Notes under the pieces: generated by a model
What the model was told of the DNA's origin: nothing
Seen by the model: the letters and a program-made list of their open reading frames with translations, nothing else
Databases searched by the model: none
Made by a program: the position numbers and the translations under genes
In this document: positions 1 through 9,217 of the stretch, piece after piece
How the letters are laid out: each line of letters starts with the position of its first letter
Numbering within the stretch: the stretch's first letter is position 1
Source of the DNA: Bacteroides oleiciplenus YIT 12058
GTDB taxonomy: Bacteria > Bacteroidota > Bacteroidia > Bacteroidales > Bacteroidaceae
Assembly: GCF_000315485.1 (NCBI RefSeq)
Contig: NZ_JH992940.1
Coordinates: 665,574 to 729,573 of the forward strand
DNA length: 64,000 nt
Reading direction: 5' to 3'

Positions 1-592
1 TTAAATGTTTTAATAGTTCTTCTTTCTCAAAATTAAAGCTACCAGTATCTCTACCACATGAAATAAGGGCGAGAACAGTAAAATGAGGAGTGAAATTAGG
101 ATTATTAAATACCTGTGTCCTTATTACCCGTGAAATGTTGCTGTAATTATAGGTTTTGTTATCTAATTCTCCTTTTTTCTTTAACGATGCGTAATGTAAT
201 GCTATTGCATTCGTCGGGTCTGCCTGTACTTCTGTGTTTCTTAAAGAAGTAAGGACTTTTTTCTGATCTACTGTTGCTATAACACTATTTGTCCCAAACT
301 GAGCGACCGGGGAAAGTTCTATGGGTTCAAATCCTCTATCTGCTATTAATTTATAACACCGTAATTCATTTTCTTTATATTCTAAAACATCTTCTAATAA
401 GGCGGGCTTAACAAGCTTGTTGCCCTCATATTTACTTAGTAAAGACGAGGGAGTTTCCTGCTGAACACGCTTGTTAAAAACGTCCAGTAAAACAGTGTTC
501 AGTTCTGACCCGCTTAATTCATCGGACAACACTTTAACTATATCCTGCAAATCTAATTTACTAATAATGTGATCGCCTATATCTTTTTTCAT
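1..592 (-). CDS. Hypothetical protein, 3' end outside window
   Basis: The reading frame opens with an ATG at 592 and stays open for 197 codons to the window edge, so the C-terminus is missing. The visible part is soluble, with no signal peptide or membrane segment. A central stretch (GFEPIELSPVAQFGTNS) reads like a folded enzyme core, but I do not recognise the family. Its ATG overlaps the TGA of the upstream GNAT gene as ATGA, so the two are probably translationally coupled and functionally linked. Confidence 0.75.
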   Translation of the reverse strand, partial: MKKDIGDHIISKLDLQDIVKVLSDELSGSELNTVLLDVFNKRVQQETPSSLLSKYEGNKLVKPALLEDVLEYKENELRCYKLIADRGFEPIELSPVAQFGTNSVIATVDQKKVLTSLRNTEVQADPTNAIALHYASLKKKGELDNKTYNYSNISRVIRTQVFNNPNFTPHFTVLALISCGRDTGSFNFEKEELLKHL

Positions 593-1086
593 TTTTTCCT
601 AATACTATATAAATGTTCATCAACTATTTGTCCCTCTTTTATAACTGAGGACTTAATAATGGCCTCCTTTTCAAAACCTGTTTTTTCCAAAACTTTCATT
701 GAGCCTATATTATACTCGTAAATTTTCGCATAAATCCTCAATAAGTCAAGTTCTTCAAAAGCAAATTTTATCAATAACCTTACCACTTCGGTGGCATATC
801 CTTTGCCCCAATAAGGTTCTCCAATCCAATATCCAATTTCTGCATTAATACGATATACGTCATACTGTGGTATTAGGCTGCAACAACCAACGAATGTATT
901 ATTCTCATATATCCCGAAAACATTTCCTAATGATCCATTTGTAGCTAAATCAAGAAATGTAGTAGCATCTTCAATCTTATAAGGATATGGAAAGGTATCC
1001 CCTAAGTTTACAGCGATAGCGTGATTATTTGCTAATTGCTGTATATCCTCAGGTGGAGTTAGGTTTATATTTTGTAATCGTATCAT
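589..1086 (-). CDS. GNAT-family (RimJ/RimL-like) N-acetyltransferase
   Basis: A 165-aa acetyltransferase of the GNAT fold, expected to move an acetyl group from acetyl-CoA to an amine; the substrate cannot be told. The RimJ/RimL signature is clear: the EIGYWIGEPYWGKGYATE segment holds the acetyl-CoA pyrophosphate loop, followed by N-IGSMKVLEKTGF near the C-terminus. I chose the ATG at 1086; a longer frame to 1131 adds 15 residues (MIYEITFAKNNKYIK) with no family similarity. It overlaps the next gene by 4 bases (ATGA), indicating an operon. Confidence 0.9.
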   Translation of the reverse strand: MIRLQNINLTPPEDIQQLANNHAIAVNLGDTFPYPYKIEDATTFLDLATNGSLGNVFGIYENNTFVGCCSLIPQYDVYRINAEIGYWIGEPYWGKGYATEVVRLLIKFAFEELDLLRIYAKIYEYNIGSMKVLEKTGFEKEAIIKSSVIKEGQIVDEHLYSIRKK

Positions 1087-1208
1087 TTTAATGTACTTAT
1101 TGTTTTTTGCAAAGGTAATCTCATATATCATATCAATAAGTGTAAAAATGAATCAATCTGCTAATTCTTTTTTAATAGCCTAATCACTAATCAAATTTGT
1201 TCTAATAG

Positions 1209-1481
1209 TTAATCCTGAATTTTATCTTTTAGTTCTTTTTTAAATTCTGATGGAATATCATTCCAATGTAAGTTTAATAGAGCTCCTTCTAAAGAATAGA
1301 GATAATAGCACACAGGTATAGTCTTTTCAGGATGTTGTTCACGTATCTTTATAAAAGCTTTGACAGATGTTGTTTCTGCAAGATCGGCTAAAGTGAATAT
1401 ACCAATTTCATTAAGGTATTTCTCGATAGTTGCACCTATGTTCTTCGCATTTCTTAAATTGTTGTCTATTTTTGATTCCAT
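1209..1481 (-). CDS. TfoX C-terminal-domain protein
   Basis: A 90-aa protein matching the stand-alone TfoX C-terminal domain. The hallmarks are NAKNIGATIEKYLNEIGIFT at the start (a helix-hairpin-helix-like helical unit), the YYLYSLEGALLNLHWNDIP block and a charged C-terminus. In TfoX this domain accompanies a competence-regulator N-terminal domain; alone its role is unknown. A decayed copy of this gene's 5' end lies upstream at 1965-2031, so there has been a local duplication. Confidence 0.85.
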   Translation of the reverse strand: MESKIDNNLRNAKNIGATIEKYLNEIGIFTLADLAETTSVKAFIKIREQHPEKTIPVCYYLYSLEGALLNLHWNDIPSEFKKELKDKIQD

Positions 1482-1557
1482 TTTTACTATGGATTACGTA
1501 ATATATATCTTCTTTCTACAAATTCGGTAATATTTTATCATTTCGGCAATACTTATT

Positions 1558-1950
1558 CTACAATGATTCAATAGATCGCTTTAAACATCTAATCGGTACC
1601 CAACCTTCCTTGGTTGAATTTTCTTTTCGACACCATAACCAACCATTTAGGCATCTTGAGCCGATTACTATCTCGTCTTGATTTACTGGTAACTCATAAG
1701 CAGAATAGTCTTCTAATGCAATAGCTATTTGCCGTTCATTCGGTAAGGTCTCACATACGTTCAAAATTTGTATAGGTACCCAACCTGTCATTCCATTGCC
1801 CGCTATGCACCAAACCCAATTTACCCATTCTGGATCAGTTTCTTTTATAGCTAAATTGACTACAACTTTTTCATCTTTCTTTAATATAATAGGATTTTCA
1901 TAGCTTTCAACCCATTTGCACACAACAATATATTTATCTAAATATTTCAT
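1558..1950 (-). CDS. Two-repeat variant SH3-domain protein
   Basis: A 130-aa cytoplasmic protein made of two SH3-like barrels of about 60 residues. The repeats share a W-x-W-C and GWVPI pattern: WVWCIAGNGMTGWVPIQIL in the first half and WLWCRKENSTKEGWVPIRCL in the second. There is no signal peptide, so unlike bacterial SH3b wall-binding domains it probably acts inside the cell. The fold call is good; the ligand is unknown. Confidence 0.8.
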   Translation of the reverse strand: MKYLDKYIVVCKWVESYENPIILKKDEKVVVNLAIKETDPEWVNWVWCIAGNGMTGWVPIQILNVCETLPNERQIAIALEDYSAYELPVNQDEIVIGSRCLNGWLWCRKENSTKEGWVPIRCLKRSIESL

Positions 1951-1964
1951 TCTCTTGTTATTAA

Positions 1965-2031
1965 GTTGTTTTCAATAGTTGCTTTTATATTCTTAGCGAT
2001 TTATTAAATTACTGTTTATATTTAACTTCAT
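1965..2031 (-). pseudogene. Decayed duplicate of the TfoX-domain gene 5' end
   Basis: Read on the minus strand, this stretch aligns base for base with the first 20 or so codons of the gene at 1209-1481 (shared blocks include GCAACTAT and AATTTA), but the frame is broken by a one-base shift and stop codons. It is too short and damaged to be coded. It shows that a copy of the TfoX-domain gene, or its leader, once stood in front of the SH3 gene. Confidence 0.55.
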
Positions 2032-2137
2032 CTTTACTGGCTATTACATAAAGTATTGACAGTTGCTTTATGCTATGTAATTCCATGCCGCGAAGTTAAA
2101 ACATAGAGTTTTTCAAAAATAGGAAAAATCGGACATT

Positions 2138-2953
2138 TTATTCAGTAGCGATCTTTGAGGGCGTTTTACCGTAAAATAATTTAAACTCTTTTATGAAATG
2201 AGTTTGGTCATAGTAACCAAAATCATAATATGATTTTTCGGATTTTATTAATTTAACTGAAGGGTCAATCTTTAAAAGATTTTGAAAACGAACAATTCGG
2301 CAAAAAGACTTGGCTGTATCTCCTATGTAAAAATTAAAAAGTCGTTGTAAATGACGACTACTTATTCCATCATTCAAATCTTTCTCAATAATAATCGATC
2401 CTTTGCTTTTTAAAATAGTTTCTAATGCACAGAAAAATCTATTATCAAAAGGTTTATCTATTTTATTAATGTGCTTAATAAAATAGATATTGAGTTCATC
2501 GCACAAATCCTGAAGGCATAAGCATCTATCTTTCGATTGTTGAATTACATTGTATATACGAGGTTGCACGGTATTTAAACGTTCGTAATGGTTGCTTAAT
2601 TCTGACGCATCTATATTAAATAGTGACGGAAATATACCCGGAAGAAACCGTATTCCGAAATAATTGGATTCTTTATCAATGCCAATCTTCACAAAAGAAT
2701 TGCAGTACCCCATAATATATGCTTCATCATGATTAGTACAGTTAAAAACGATATCAATACACCCATCGGAAACTACGCGATAATTGTATATATCATCTAA
2801 TGGCTTAATAGTCTTCAGATTCCAATAACAATAAATAAAATCTTGTAGTTGTGCATCAGGTGGTAACTCGACATATGAGACCTCGCCATCAGTACCCATT
2901 ACTGCTGGCTGAACTGGAGTATATAGACTTCTTATGTTGTATTCCAATTTCAA
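2138..2953 (-). CDS. AraC-family regulator with DUF6597-like sensor domain
   Basis: A 271-aa one-component regulator. The first 150 residues match the DUF6597-type domain common in AraC proteins (PPDAQLQDFIYCYWNL, VVSDGCIDIVFN, FGIRFLPG). The last 90 residues are the double helix-turn-helix: SSRHLQRLFNFYIGDTAKSF followed by DFGYYDQTHFIKEFKLFYG and TPSKI. It should bind DNA in response to a small ligand; neither ligand nor target is visible. It stands alone, with long non-coding flanks on both sides. Confidence 0.88.
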   Translation of the reverse strand: MKLEYNIRSLYTPVQPAVMGTDGEVSYVELPPDAQLQDFIYCYWNLKTIKPLDDIYNYRVVSDGCIDIVFNCTNHDEAYIMGYCNSFVKIGIDKESNYFGIRFLPGIFPSLFNIDASELSNHYERLNTVQPRIYNVIQQSKDRCLCLQDLCDELNIYFIKHINKIDKPFDNRFFCALETILKSKGSIIIEKDLNDGISSRHLQRLFNFYIGDTAKSFCRIVRFQNLLKIDPSVKLIKSEKSYYDFGYYDQTHFIKEFKLFYGKTPSKIATE

Positions 2954-3693
2954 TAATTTAGATTATCACTTTATAGCATCATAATTTGTTGCAATATAGT
3001 AAAATTCAAAGTATGCGCATATTGCTTGTCATGAAGATTTAAGTGTTATTTAGAAAACTGGCTCATAGAGACTGTAGTAATCCTATCCCAAAAGCACTAA
3101 ATCGTTATAAAAGCATCCTATTTACTATACAAAAGCCGCAGTAAAATACTCCGATTTTCTTTTTCATATTAGATGAAGTAAACCCATGAAAACCGAAAGA
3201 CAAGAATTCATCAATACTTCGCTTTAAAACACAATAATACCTAAAGAACAATCAAATATCAATCTAATTTGTTACTTTTGAAATAGCTTTTATATGAAAA
3301 ATTGGCTCAAAATATTCAAAATAGACATTTCCAATGAGCAATTATTACCTTATGTCGATGAAGGGGTTCAAGCGGGATTTCCTTCACCGACACAATTATC
3401 ATAAGTTTATGATAAAGCCGCAAGACTTGGAAATCCGGCCTTGATACCATCTCCGATATAAGTAACTTTACTAACATGCATCTCTTGCAAGTCATATATA
3501 GTAATTCCCTTTTTTCATTAATGATCTCCTGACACAAAATTAGGAAGAACTTTAGTTAAGTCATGCAAGGGAAAAATAATACTGATTTATAGTTAAGAGC
3601 ACCCTTTAAATTATTAAAATTAAAAGAAGGCTATATATGGTAACCTTTTGCGTAATCTAATGTTTAACTTTGCACTTAAATAACAGGAAATTT
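2954..3693. other. Long intergenic region with a possible gene remnant
   Basis: About 740 bases without an intact gene. On the minus strand, roughly 3520 to 3407, one frame reads as credible protein (ITIYDLQEMHVSKVTYIGDG then IKAGFPSLAALS) but starts out of frame after an A6 tract and ends at an in-frame TAA, so it may be a broken gene. The right end carries the promoter of the next gene. Confidence 0.4.
3665..3672 (+). promoter_or_regulatory. Bacteroides -7 promoter box of the AraC/GyrI gene
   Basis: TAACTTTG matches the Bacteroides -7 consensus TAnnTTTG. A TTTG lies at 3647-3650, but with only 14 bases between the boxes, shorter than the usual 19-21, so the -33 element is uncertain. Transcription would start close to 3678, giving a leader of about 16 bases. 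Confidence 0.5.
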
Positions 3694-4821
3694 ATGAAAA
3701 TCAATGCTGAAACAAAATATTGTCAGACGTGTGGAATACCCTTAGATATAGATTATACAAATCTTGAGGCAAACCAAAATACGGAATATTGCGACTATTG
3801 CTTGCATAACGGGGTTAAACTCTATGATTTCTCAATGGATTATCTCATTTATCTTTGGGGGCTTTTCCCCGAAGAATATTATAAAGAGACAGGAGTCAAT
3901 CTCACTTCGGAAGAATTGAGAGCGGAAATGTCCAAACGGCTTCCGAATATCAAGAGGTGGAAACAAAAGATTAATACGGCTCATGTACAATATGATTTGA
4001 TTATAAGAGTTCAGGAGTATATCAACCGCCATTTGTTTGACGACCTTGATTCCGACAAGCTATCCCATGTTGCAGGTATATCCAAATATTATTTTCGCAG
4101 GCTTTTCAAGGCTGTTTGTGGCGAAAATATGGGAATGTACATTCAACGACTGAGATTAGAGTACATTGCATTTAAGCTAATAACAACTGATGTAAGTGTC
4201 CCGGAACTTCTCAATCAAATCAATTATCAGAACAAACACACACTTTCGAGGGCATTCAAGAGTTATTTCAATTGTTCCATTCCGGAATTTCGCAAAAAGC
4301 ATTCAAACGTCAATCCCGAAAGGAAAAATCCGATACGAATTGAACCAAGTATTGAAAAAATATCTGGTATCCGAATCGCATACTTGAAATTGGAAAGAAC
4401 AAATAATGTCAGTTATAGCTACTCTGTTTTGTGGAAACAGTTGCTACAATTTTCCGAAAAACATGAATTATCTTCAAAAGGATTTAAATACGTGAGCTTG
4501 ACTCTCGATTATCCGTATATCACGCCTGAAGAACAATGCCGTTTTATGATTGGGGTAACATTGCCGCAATCATTTGAAGCGCCGAAAGGCTTTGGCGTTT
4601 ATGAAATTCATGCGGGAGAATATGCAATCTTTCGTTTCAAAGGGTTTTACCATGAACTGAATAAGGTGTATCGCCATATTTACCTTGACTGGTTGCCGAC
4701 AAGCGATTATACCCTGCGGGAACAGCTCACCTTTGAGACTTACATCAACACTCCCCAAAAAACTCCGGCTTCGGAGCTTATAACAGATATTTATATCCCT
4801 ATAACAAAAAAAGAAACATGA
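3694..4821 (+). CDS. AraC-family regulator with zinc ribbon and GyrI-like domain
   Basis: A 375-aa regulator with three parts. The N-terminus is a four-cysteine zinc ribbon (C10, C13, C33, C36). The middle (about 100-205) is an AraC double HTH with the tell-tale SKYYFRRLFKAVCGENMG and LSRAFKSYFNCSIPEFRK segments. The C-terminal 150 residues match the GyrI-like small-molecule-binding domain (FGVYEIHAGEYAIFRFKG). I start it at the ATG at 3694; a TTG eight codons earlier lies inside the promoter box. Its stop overlaps the next ATG (ATGA), so it is co-translated with the Fe-S protein, which may act on the ligand it senses. Confidence 0.9.
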   Translation: MKINAETKYCQTCGIPLDIDYTNLEANQNTEYCDYCLHNGVKLYDFSMDYLIYLWGLFPEEYYKETGVNLTSEELRAEMSKRLPNIKRWKQKINTAHVQYDLIIRVQEYINRHLFDDLDSDKLSHVAGISKYYFRRLFKAVCGENMGMYIQRLRLEYIAFKLITTDVSVPELLNQINYQNKHTLSRAFKSYFNCSIPEFRKKHSNVNPERKNPIRIEPSIEKISGIRIAYLKLERTNNVSYSYSVLWKQLLQFSEKHELSSKGFKYVSLTLDYPYITPEEQCRFMIGVTLPQSFEAPKGFGVYEIHAGEYAIFRFKGFYHELNKVYRHIYLDWLPTSDYTLREQLTFETYINTPQKTPASELITDIYIPITKKET

Positions 4822-5519
4822 AATACTTAAACCAAGAGATAGAAAACGAATTAAAAAATCAAGGAGCAGAACTGATTCGCTTTGTCGGTATATCGCATTT
4901 AGACGAAAAGCAAAACAGACAACTCCCGAATGCCATTGTTTTTGCACTTCCGCTAACCGCAGAATATGTTAAAACGGTATTTAATATTCCCGACTACGTA
5001 CAAGCACGGATAGCGAATAATTACAATTTCGACGATGATGAATATTCGCAAACCGAACATAAGGCGGGAGAAATAGCAGACGAATTAGCCAAGTTCATTA
5101 GCGGGAAAGGCTATAAAGCCATATCGCAATCCGATACAGGATTAGTGGCTGATGGGGTATTCAATTATGAAACAAAAGAATCAGTATTGCCTCACAAAAC
5201 CGTTGCACTACTTGGCGGACTAGGGTGGATTGGGAAAAACAACCTGTTAATTACTCCTGAATATGGCGCAGCACAATGTCTCGGTACGGTTTTAACTGAC
5301 GCCCCACTGGAAACGGTATTGCATGAGCCTTTATATCCCAAATGCGGAAATTGCATTACTTGTGTTAATATCTGCGAGAGAAAAGTTCTTAAAGGTAAGG
5401 TTTGGAGTTGCTCTGTTTCAAGGGATGAAATTGTTAACATACAGGGATGTAGCACCTGTTTGAAATGCCTTGTGCATTGTCCCAGAACACAGACATATAT
5501 GAAGAGGAGTATTGTCTGA
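4818..5519 (+). CDS. Epoxyqueuosine-reductase-like 2x[4Fe-4S] protein
   Basis: A 233-aa protein with two ferredoxin-type cluster motifs, C176-x2-C179-x2-C182-x3-C186 and C211-x2-C214-x2-C217-x3-C221. Before them is a GLGWIGKNNLLITPEYGA block resembling the QueG/4Fe-4S double-cluster family. It is shorter than true QueG (usually well over 300 residues), so a redox role on another substrate is more likely than queuosine synthesis. Coupling to an AraC/GyrI regulator suggests an inducible detoxification or electron-transfer unit; that is inference. Confidence 0.82.
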   Translation: MKYLNQEIENELKNQGAELIRFVGISHLDEKQNRQLPNAIVFALPLTAEYVKTVFNIPDYVQARIANNYNFDDDEYSQTEHKAGEIADELAKFISGKGYKAISQSDTGLVADGVFNYETKESVLPHKTVALLGGLGWIGKNNLLITPEYGAAQCLGTVLTDAPLETVLHEPLYPKCGNCITCVNICERKVLKGKVWSCSVSRDEIVNIQGCSTCLKCLVHCPRTQTYMKRSIV

Positions 5520-5860
5520 ATCCTCACAGCAACAAAAGAAAAGAAACAAATAGGTCCATTACTGATGGCTGTCCTGTGTGAGTACCTCCCCCAAGCACTC
5601 TATGACTTTTCCCACACCCTTAAACGATGCTTTGCTGTATGCCACCCATTCTTTTTCCTTATAGTTCATTCGGCAAAGCTATGAGTTATATTCTATTTTT
5701 TTCAAAACAAAACATACCGTTACTTCTGTATTTATGTAATATAATTTAGCTCACTCTACATGTCTTAACAGCACGTGCATATTCACAATATGTATGTAAT
5801 GATTATAAAATGTCTACTTAAGAATATAATTTTACTATATTATCTGATAACTATTCTTAA
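5520..5860. other. Intergenic region, eroded
   Basis: About 340 bases between the Fe-S gene and a recombinase remnant. A 36-codon minus-strand frame (5669 to 5559, starting MNYKEKEWVAYSKASF) reads plausibly but has no recognisable relative and may be another stub of a lost mobile element. Otherwise AT-rich with nothing I can name. Confidence 0.3.
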
Positions 5861-6121
5861 TACAATAAATCTTATAAGAATGCTTATACGCGTATTAACC
5901 GTAACCTAAAGAAGGTTGCCGAAAGATTGTCGCTGAATATAAGATTAACGACTTATGTCGCAAAACTTTCATGGTCTACTATAGCTAAACAGAAAGGAGT
6001 GTCCATTGCAACCATCAGCGAAGAATTAGGGCATACTTCGGGAACAACAACATTAATCTATTTAAAAGAATCAGACCAGTCAGTTATTAATGAGGCAAAT
6101 GATTTGATTTGTAGCATGTAG
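5861..6121 (+). pseudogene. Tyrosine recombinase 3' remnant
   Basis: The frame after the stop at 5858 encodes the last 86 residues of a Bacteroides-type tyrosine recombinase: NRNLKKVAERLSLNIRLTTY, VAKLSWSTIAKQKGVSIATI, SEELGHTSGTTTLIYLK. The nucleophilic Tyr (LIYL) and the LGHTS histidine remain, but the box-II arginine expected in the YVAR segment has become lysine (YVAK), and the N-terminal two thirds is absent. Both support a dead relic of a former insertion. No functional start is proposed. Confidence 0.8.
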
Positions 6122-6359
6122 ATTGGCGTTATTAATTTAAATGTTTTGTTTTTTTTCATTATCTTTATATCGAAAAACAATATATATCTTCTTAGAGAGT
6201 TACGTGTGATATAAAAAGCTAACTAATAGATAGTTATTAGCATTATAGGTCGATGTATAAAATCATATTATATTTTTTGCACCTTTCTATATCGAAAATA
6301 TCTATAAATGAATAACATGGTAAAGAAAATGCAGAAACAAATATATTTATTAAAAAAAC

Positions 6360-7241
6360 ATGGAATTACTTTATATCGCAGAGCCTATTTCTTGTTATCA
6401 TTATGCAAATGATGGACAAGCCGGATTTAAATATCTTGAAATCTCCCAAAAAGCATTCTTGAGTAATGAAATAGCACAATTCCATTACTTAGTGTTTGTC
6501 CTTAAAGGAAAACTGGAATTCTCCTGCGAACATTTCGATAAAAGAACGATTAACGCCGGAGAGTTTTTCTTTATTAGTAAAAATATGTGTTGTAGTTCTT
6601 GCGCTTTAGAGGATTCAAGAATCATCATTCATAAATATGCGCATATAGTTCATTTATGTGGCAAGTCCACTTTGATGGATTTAAATAAATACGCTCAAAA
6701 AGAGTACTTTTTTGCACCTTTATCTATTTGTCTCACCTTAAATATGTTTTTAGACTTAATGTTAGTGTATTTAAAATCCGGTGGAAATTGCATTCACTTG
6801 CATACAATAAAGCAGGAGGAGTTGTTTTGGATACTGCGTGTCAATTATGAGAAAGAAACATTAGCCAATCTTTTCCATTCAATTATAGGAAACTCATTGA
6901 ATTTCAGAAATAAGGTTTTTGATTTTTATAAGTTGGCAGGGACCGCACAAGAACTTGCAAAATTGTGTGGCTATTCTCGCCAACAGTTTAACAAGTTATT
7001 TCTAAATGAATTTGGCGTACCTCCATATACATGGATGCAAAAGCAAGTAATGATACATATTAAATCTCGTCTTGCGGATAAGGATATCAAACTAAATGAG
7101 ATTGTAGATGAATTTAATTTATCCTCTCTTTCGCATCTGACCCGCTTATGCAAAAAGCATTTTGAAAAAACTCCGCTTGCGTTACGGAATGAAATAATAT
7201 CTAAGCAGGAAGAGTCTTATATATCCAAAATTCGCTCATAG
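6360..7241 (+). CDS. AraC-family regulator next to fimbrial operon
   Basis: A 293-aa regulator with a cupin-like N-terminal half (HYLVFVLKGKLEF, TINAGEFFFISKNM) and a C-terminal AraC double HTH (AQELAKLCGYSRQQFNKLFL, then LNEIVDEFNLSSLSHLTRLC and a final K-F-KTPLALR). It ends about 190 bases before the fimbrial operon on the same strand and has its own strong terminator, so it is a separate transcript. Its position makes it the obvious candidate activator of the fimbrial genes, though this is not proven by the sequence. Confidence 0.87.
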   Translation: MELLYIAEPISCYHYANDGQAGFKYLEISQKAFLSNEIAQFHYLVFVLKGKLEFSCEHFDKRTINAGEFFFISKNMCCSSCALEDSRIIIHKYAHIVHLCGKSTLMDLNKYAQKEYFFAPLSICLTLNMFLDLMLVYLKSGGNCIHLHTIKQEELFWILRVNYEKETLANLFHSIIGNSLNFRNKVFDFYKLAGTAQELAKLCGYSRQQFNKLFLNEFGVPPYTWMQKQVMIHIKSRLADKDIKLNEIVDEFNLSSLSHLTRLCKKHFEKTPLALRNEIISKQEESYISKIRS

Positions 7242-7306
7242 TAGTCAAATTGGTAATTTAAACAGCAATATAGATAGCAGTTTACAGAAACAAAATATCT
7301 TATTTT

Positions 7307-7349
7307 GCACCATAATCCTTACTTAACAAGGGTTATGGTGCGTTTTTTT
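7307..7349 (+). terminator. Intrinsic terminator of the AraC gene
   Basis: A 14-nt arm GCACCATAATCCTT (7307-7320), a 7-nt loop and a 14-nt arm AAGGGTTATGGTGC (7328-7341), with a single mismatch, run straight into a seven-T tract. It separates the regulator from the fimbrial operon. Confidence 0.9.
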
Positions 7350-7426
7350 AGGAACATATCTGATTTCAGAACTGTAACTCTCTAAAAGAGAGAGATTAAA
7401 ATAAAGCCTCAAACAAAACACTATAT

Positions 7427-8020
7427 ATGGATAGATATAAAAAGATTAAAGTCTGCACACTCTTCTTTGTGCTCTTTCTTACAAAAAGCTTCCTTGTCAA
7501 TGCGCAAGACATAGCTATAAAAACAAACTTGTTGTATGGTGGGGTCATGCAGACTCCAAACGTAGGTGTAGAATGGGGTATTTCTCCCAAACTGACTCTT
7601 GATTTATGGGGAGCATACAATCCTTTTCCATTGAGTCAAAATGGGCATGGGGTAAGTAACCGCAAAATGAAGCACTGGCTGGTTCAACCTGAACTCCGGT
7701 ATTGGCTATGCGAATCCTTTAACGGACATTTTTTCGGTGTGCATACATTCTACGGAGAATATAATATGGGGGGTATTCGTTATCTTGGACTTAGCGATTA
7801 CCGACGCCAGGGGAATGTAGTGGGAGCTGGATTGAGTTATGGTTATCAATGGCTTCTTTCGCCTCGCTGGAGTTTAGAAGCAATGTTGGGTGTAGGATAT
7901 GCACATCTTAACTATGATGTGTACCCCTGCAAAGAATGTGGTAAACGCATCCGAAAAGAGAATCATAACTATTTAGGTCCTACACGTGCCGCAGTTTCTA
8001 TCATTTACATAATTAAATAA
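7427..8020 (+). CDS. DUF3575-family outer-membrane-type protein, first fimbrial operon gene
   Basis: A 197-aa exported protein. Residues 8-26 form a signal peptide ending at NAQ, followed by IAIKTNLLYGGVMQTPNVGV, typical of DUF3575 proteins that lead Mfa-type fimbrial operons. Alternating aromatic beta-strands (LSPRWSLEAMLGVGYAHLNY) suggest a small outer-membrane barrel. A CKECGK pair near residue 175 could form a disulfide. It lies 7 bases before the next gene, and the whole set to 16845 runs in one direction with short gaps. Confidence 0.85.
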   Translation: MDRYKKIKVCTLFFVLFLTKSFLVNAQDIAIKTNLLYGGVMQTPNVGVEWGISPKLTLDLWGAYNPFPLSQNGHGVSNRKMKHWLVQPELRYWLCESFNGHFFGVHTFYGEYNMGGIRYLGLSDYRRQGNVVGAGLSYGYQWLLSPRWSLEAMLGVGYAHLNYDVYPCKECGKRIRKENHNYLGPTRAAVSIIYIIK

Positions 8021-8027
8021 TATAAAG

Positions 8028-9158
8028 ATGAGGAAATATCTGATTATATTAATTCTCTGTCTGAACATAAGTACTATTTCAGCACAGTGGCAACACGAAC
8101 AAGTTGCTGTTGAAAAAGTCATCGCAACTAAAGACGAAAACGGGCAAGTCCTGCTGGAATTTAGCTTGTCGGTTCCTGCAAAGACGCTTGGCGCAAATGA
8201 TATATTGATAATGACCCCGGTTTTGATAACGAGAGATGGAGACGAACAATATCCCCTTTCTCCCATATATGCCTATGGCCGTGTCAGTGCTTTGAGTGCC
8301 CGTCGCAAACAGATACTTGATAAAGCAACAGGTGATACTCACGTCTCAATTTACAATAAAGACACGTTAGTTTATTCTTCTACATTTGCTTATCAGTCCT
8401 GGATGCAGGCTGCCACTCTTGTTATGCGCAGTCGGCTCCGGAACTGTTGCAAGGAACGTGAATTGTCGGTTCGCGAACTGTACACCTGCTCTTTTGCAGG
8501 AGAGCTACCCGTGGAAAAACCACAGGTTGTCATAGCGCCGAAACAACCGCCGGTCACTTTGGGTATCACTGAACGTCTGGCACAAACCGAAAACTTTGTA
8601 GAATCTATAGAGAACTATATCCCCCAACAGAAAATAGTAGTAGGGGAACAGGAAAAAGCTCAAATAATATTTTTTAAATGGGATAAAGCAGAGATAGATC
8701 GTGAGTACTTGGACAATGAAAAAGTATTGCGTCATGTGATAGATGTAACCCGCCAAATACATAATGACCCGGAAGCGGAAATAGTACATATTGTGTTACT
8801 GGGACTTTCGTCTCCTGAAGGACGCTATGTGTATAACGTAAAACTGGCAGGACTTCGCTGCGAAGCAATGAAACAATACATTCTCAGTCATATATCGCTT
8901 CCCGACAGTTGCTTTGAACTGGTAAACGGTGGCGAAGGATGGGATGAGCTGCGCTATCAGGTCGAAAAATCAGAAATGTCTGATAAAAAAGAAATTATAC
9001 GCATCATAGATGATATACCGATTCTGCATGGACGTGAAACACACTTGATGAAACTGAATAAGGGAATACCATACCGGTATATGAAAGAACATTTTTTTCC
9101 AGAGCTACGTCGTGCCGGGTATATAAAGGTATATTATCGCAAGAAAGAATCCCAATAA
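8028..9158 (+). CDS. DUF3868/OmpA-like fimbrial operon protein
   Basis: A 376-aa exported protein, signal peptide to about residue 20 (STISAQ). The N-terminal 150 residues match DUF3868 of fimbrial operons. The C-terminal 160 residues form an OmpA-like domain (FFKWDKAEIDREYLDNEKVL, VLLGLSSPEGRYVYNVKLA), which in other proteins binds peptidoglycan. With the DUF3575 partner it probably anchors the assembly machinery in the envelope. Confidence 0.85.
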   Translation: MRKYLIILILCLNISTISAQWQHEQVAVEKVIATKDENGQVLLEFSLSVPAKTLGANDILIMTPVLITRDGDEQYPLSPIYAYGRVSALSARRKQILDKATGDTHVSIYNKDTLVYSSTFAYQSWMQAATLVMRSRLRNCCKERELSVRELYTCSFAGELPVEKPQVVIAPKQPPVTLGITERLAQTENFVESIENYIPQQKIVVGEQEKAQIIFFKWDKAEIDREYLDNEKVLRHVIDVTRQIHNDPEAEIVHIVLLGLSSPEGRYVYNVKLAGLRCEAMKQYILSHISLPDSCFELVNGGEGWDELRYQVEKSEMSDKKEIIRIIDDIPILHGRETHLMKLNKGIPYRYMKEHFFPELRRAGYIKVYYRKKESQ

Positions 9159-9217
9159 CATAAACTGAATCAGATAGATAAATAATTAGAATTACTTTAA
9201 TTTTGAATGTAACAAAA

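Noticed and set aside
3316..3537. A 73-codon minus-strand frame as a gene
   Set aside because: Another frame of the same strand reads more like protein, so this one is a shadow of a possible remnant.
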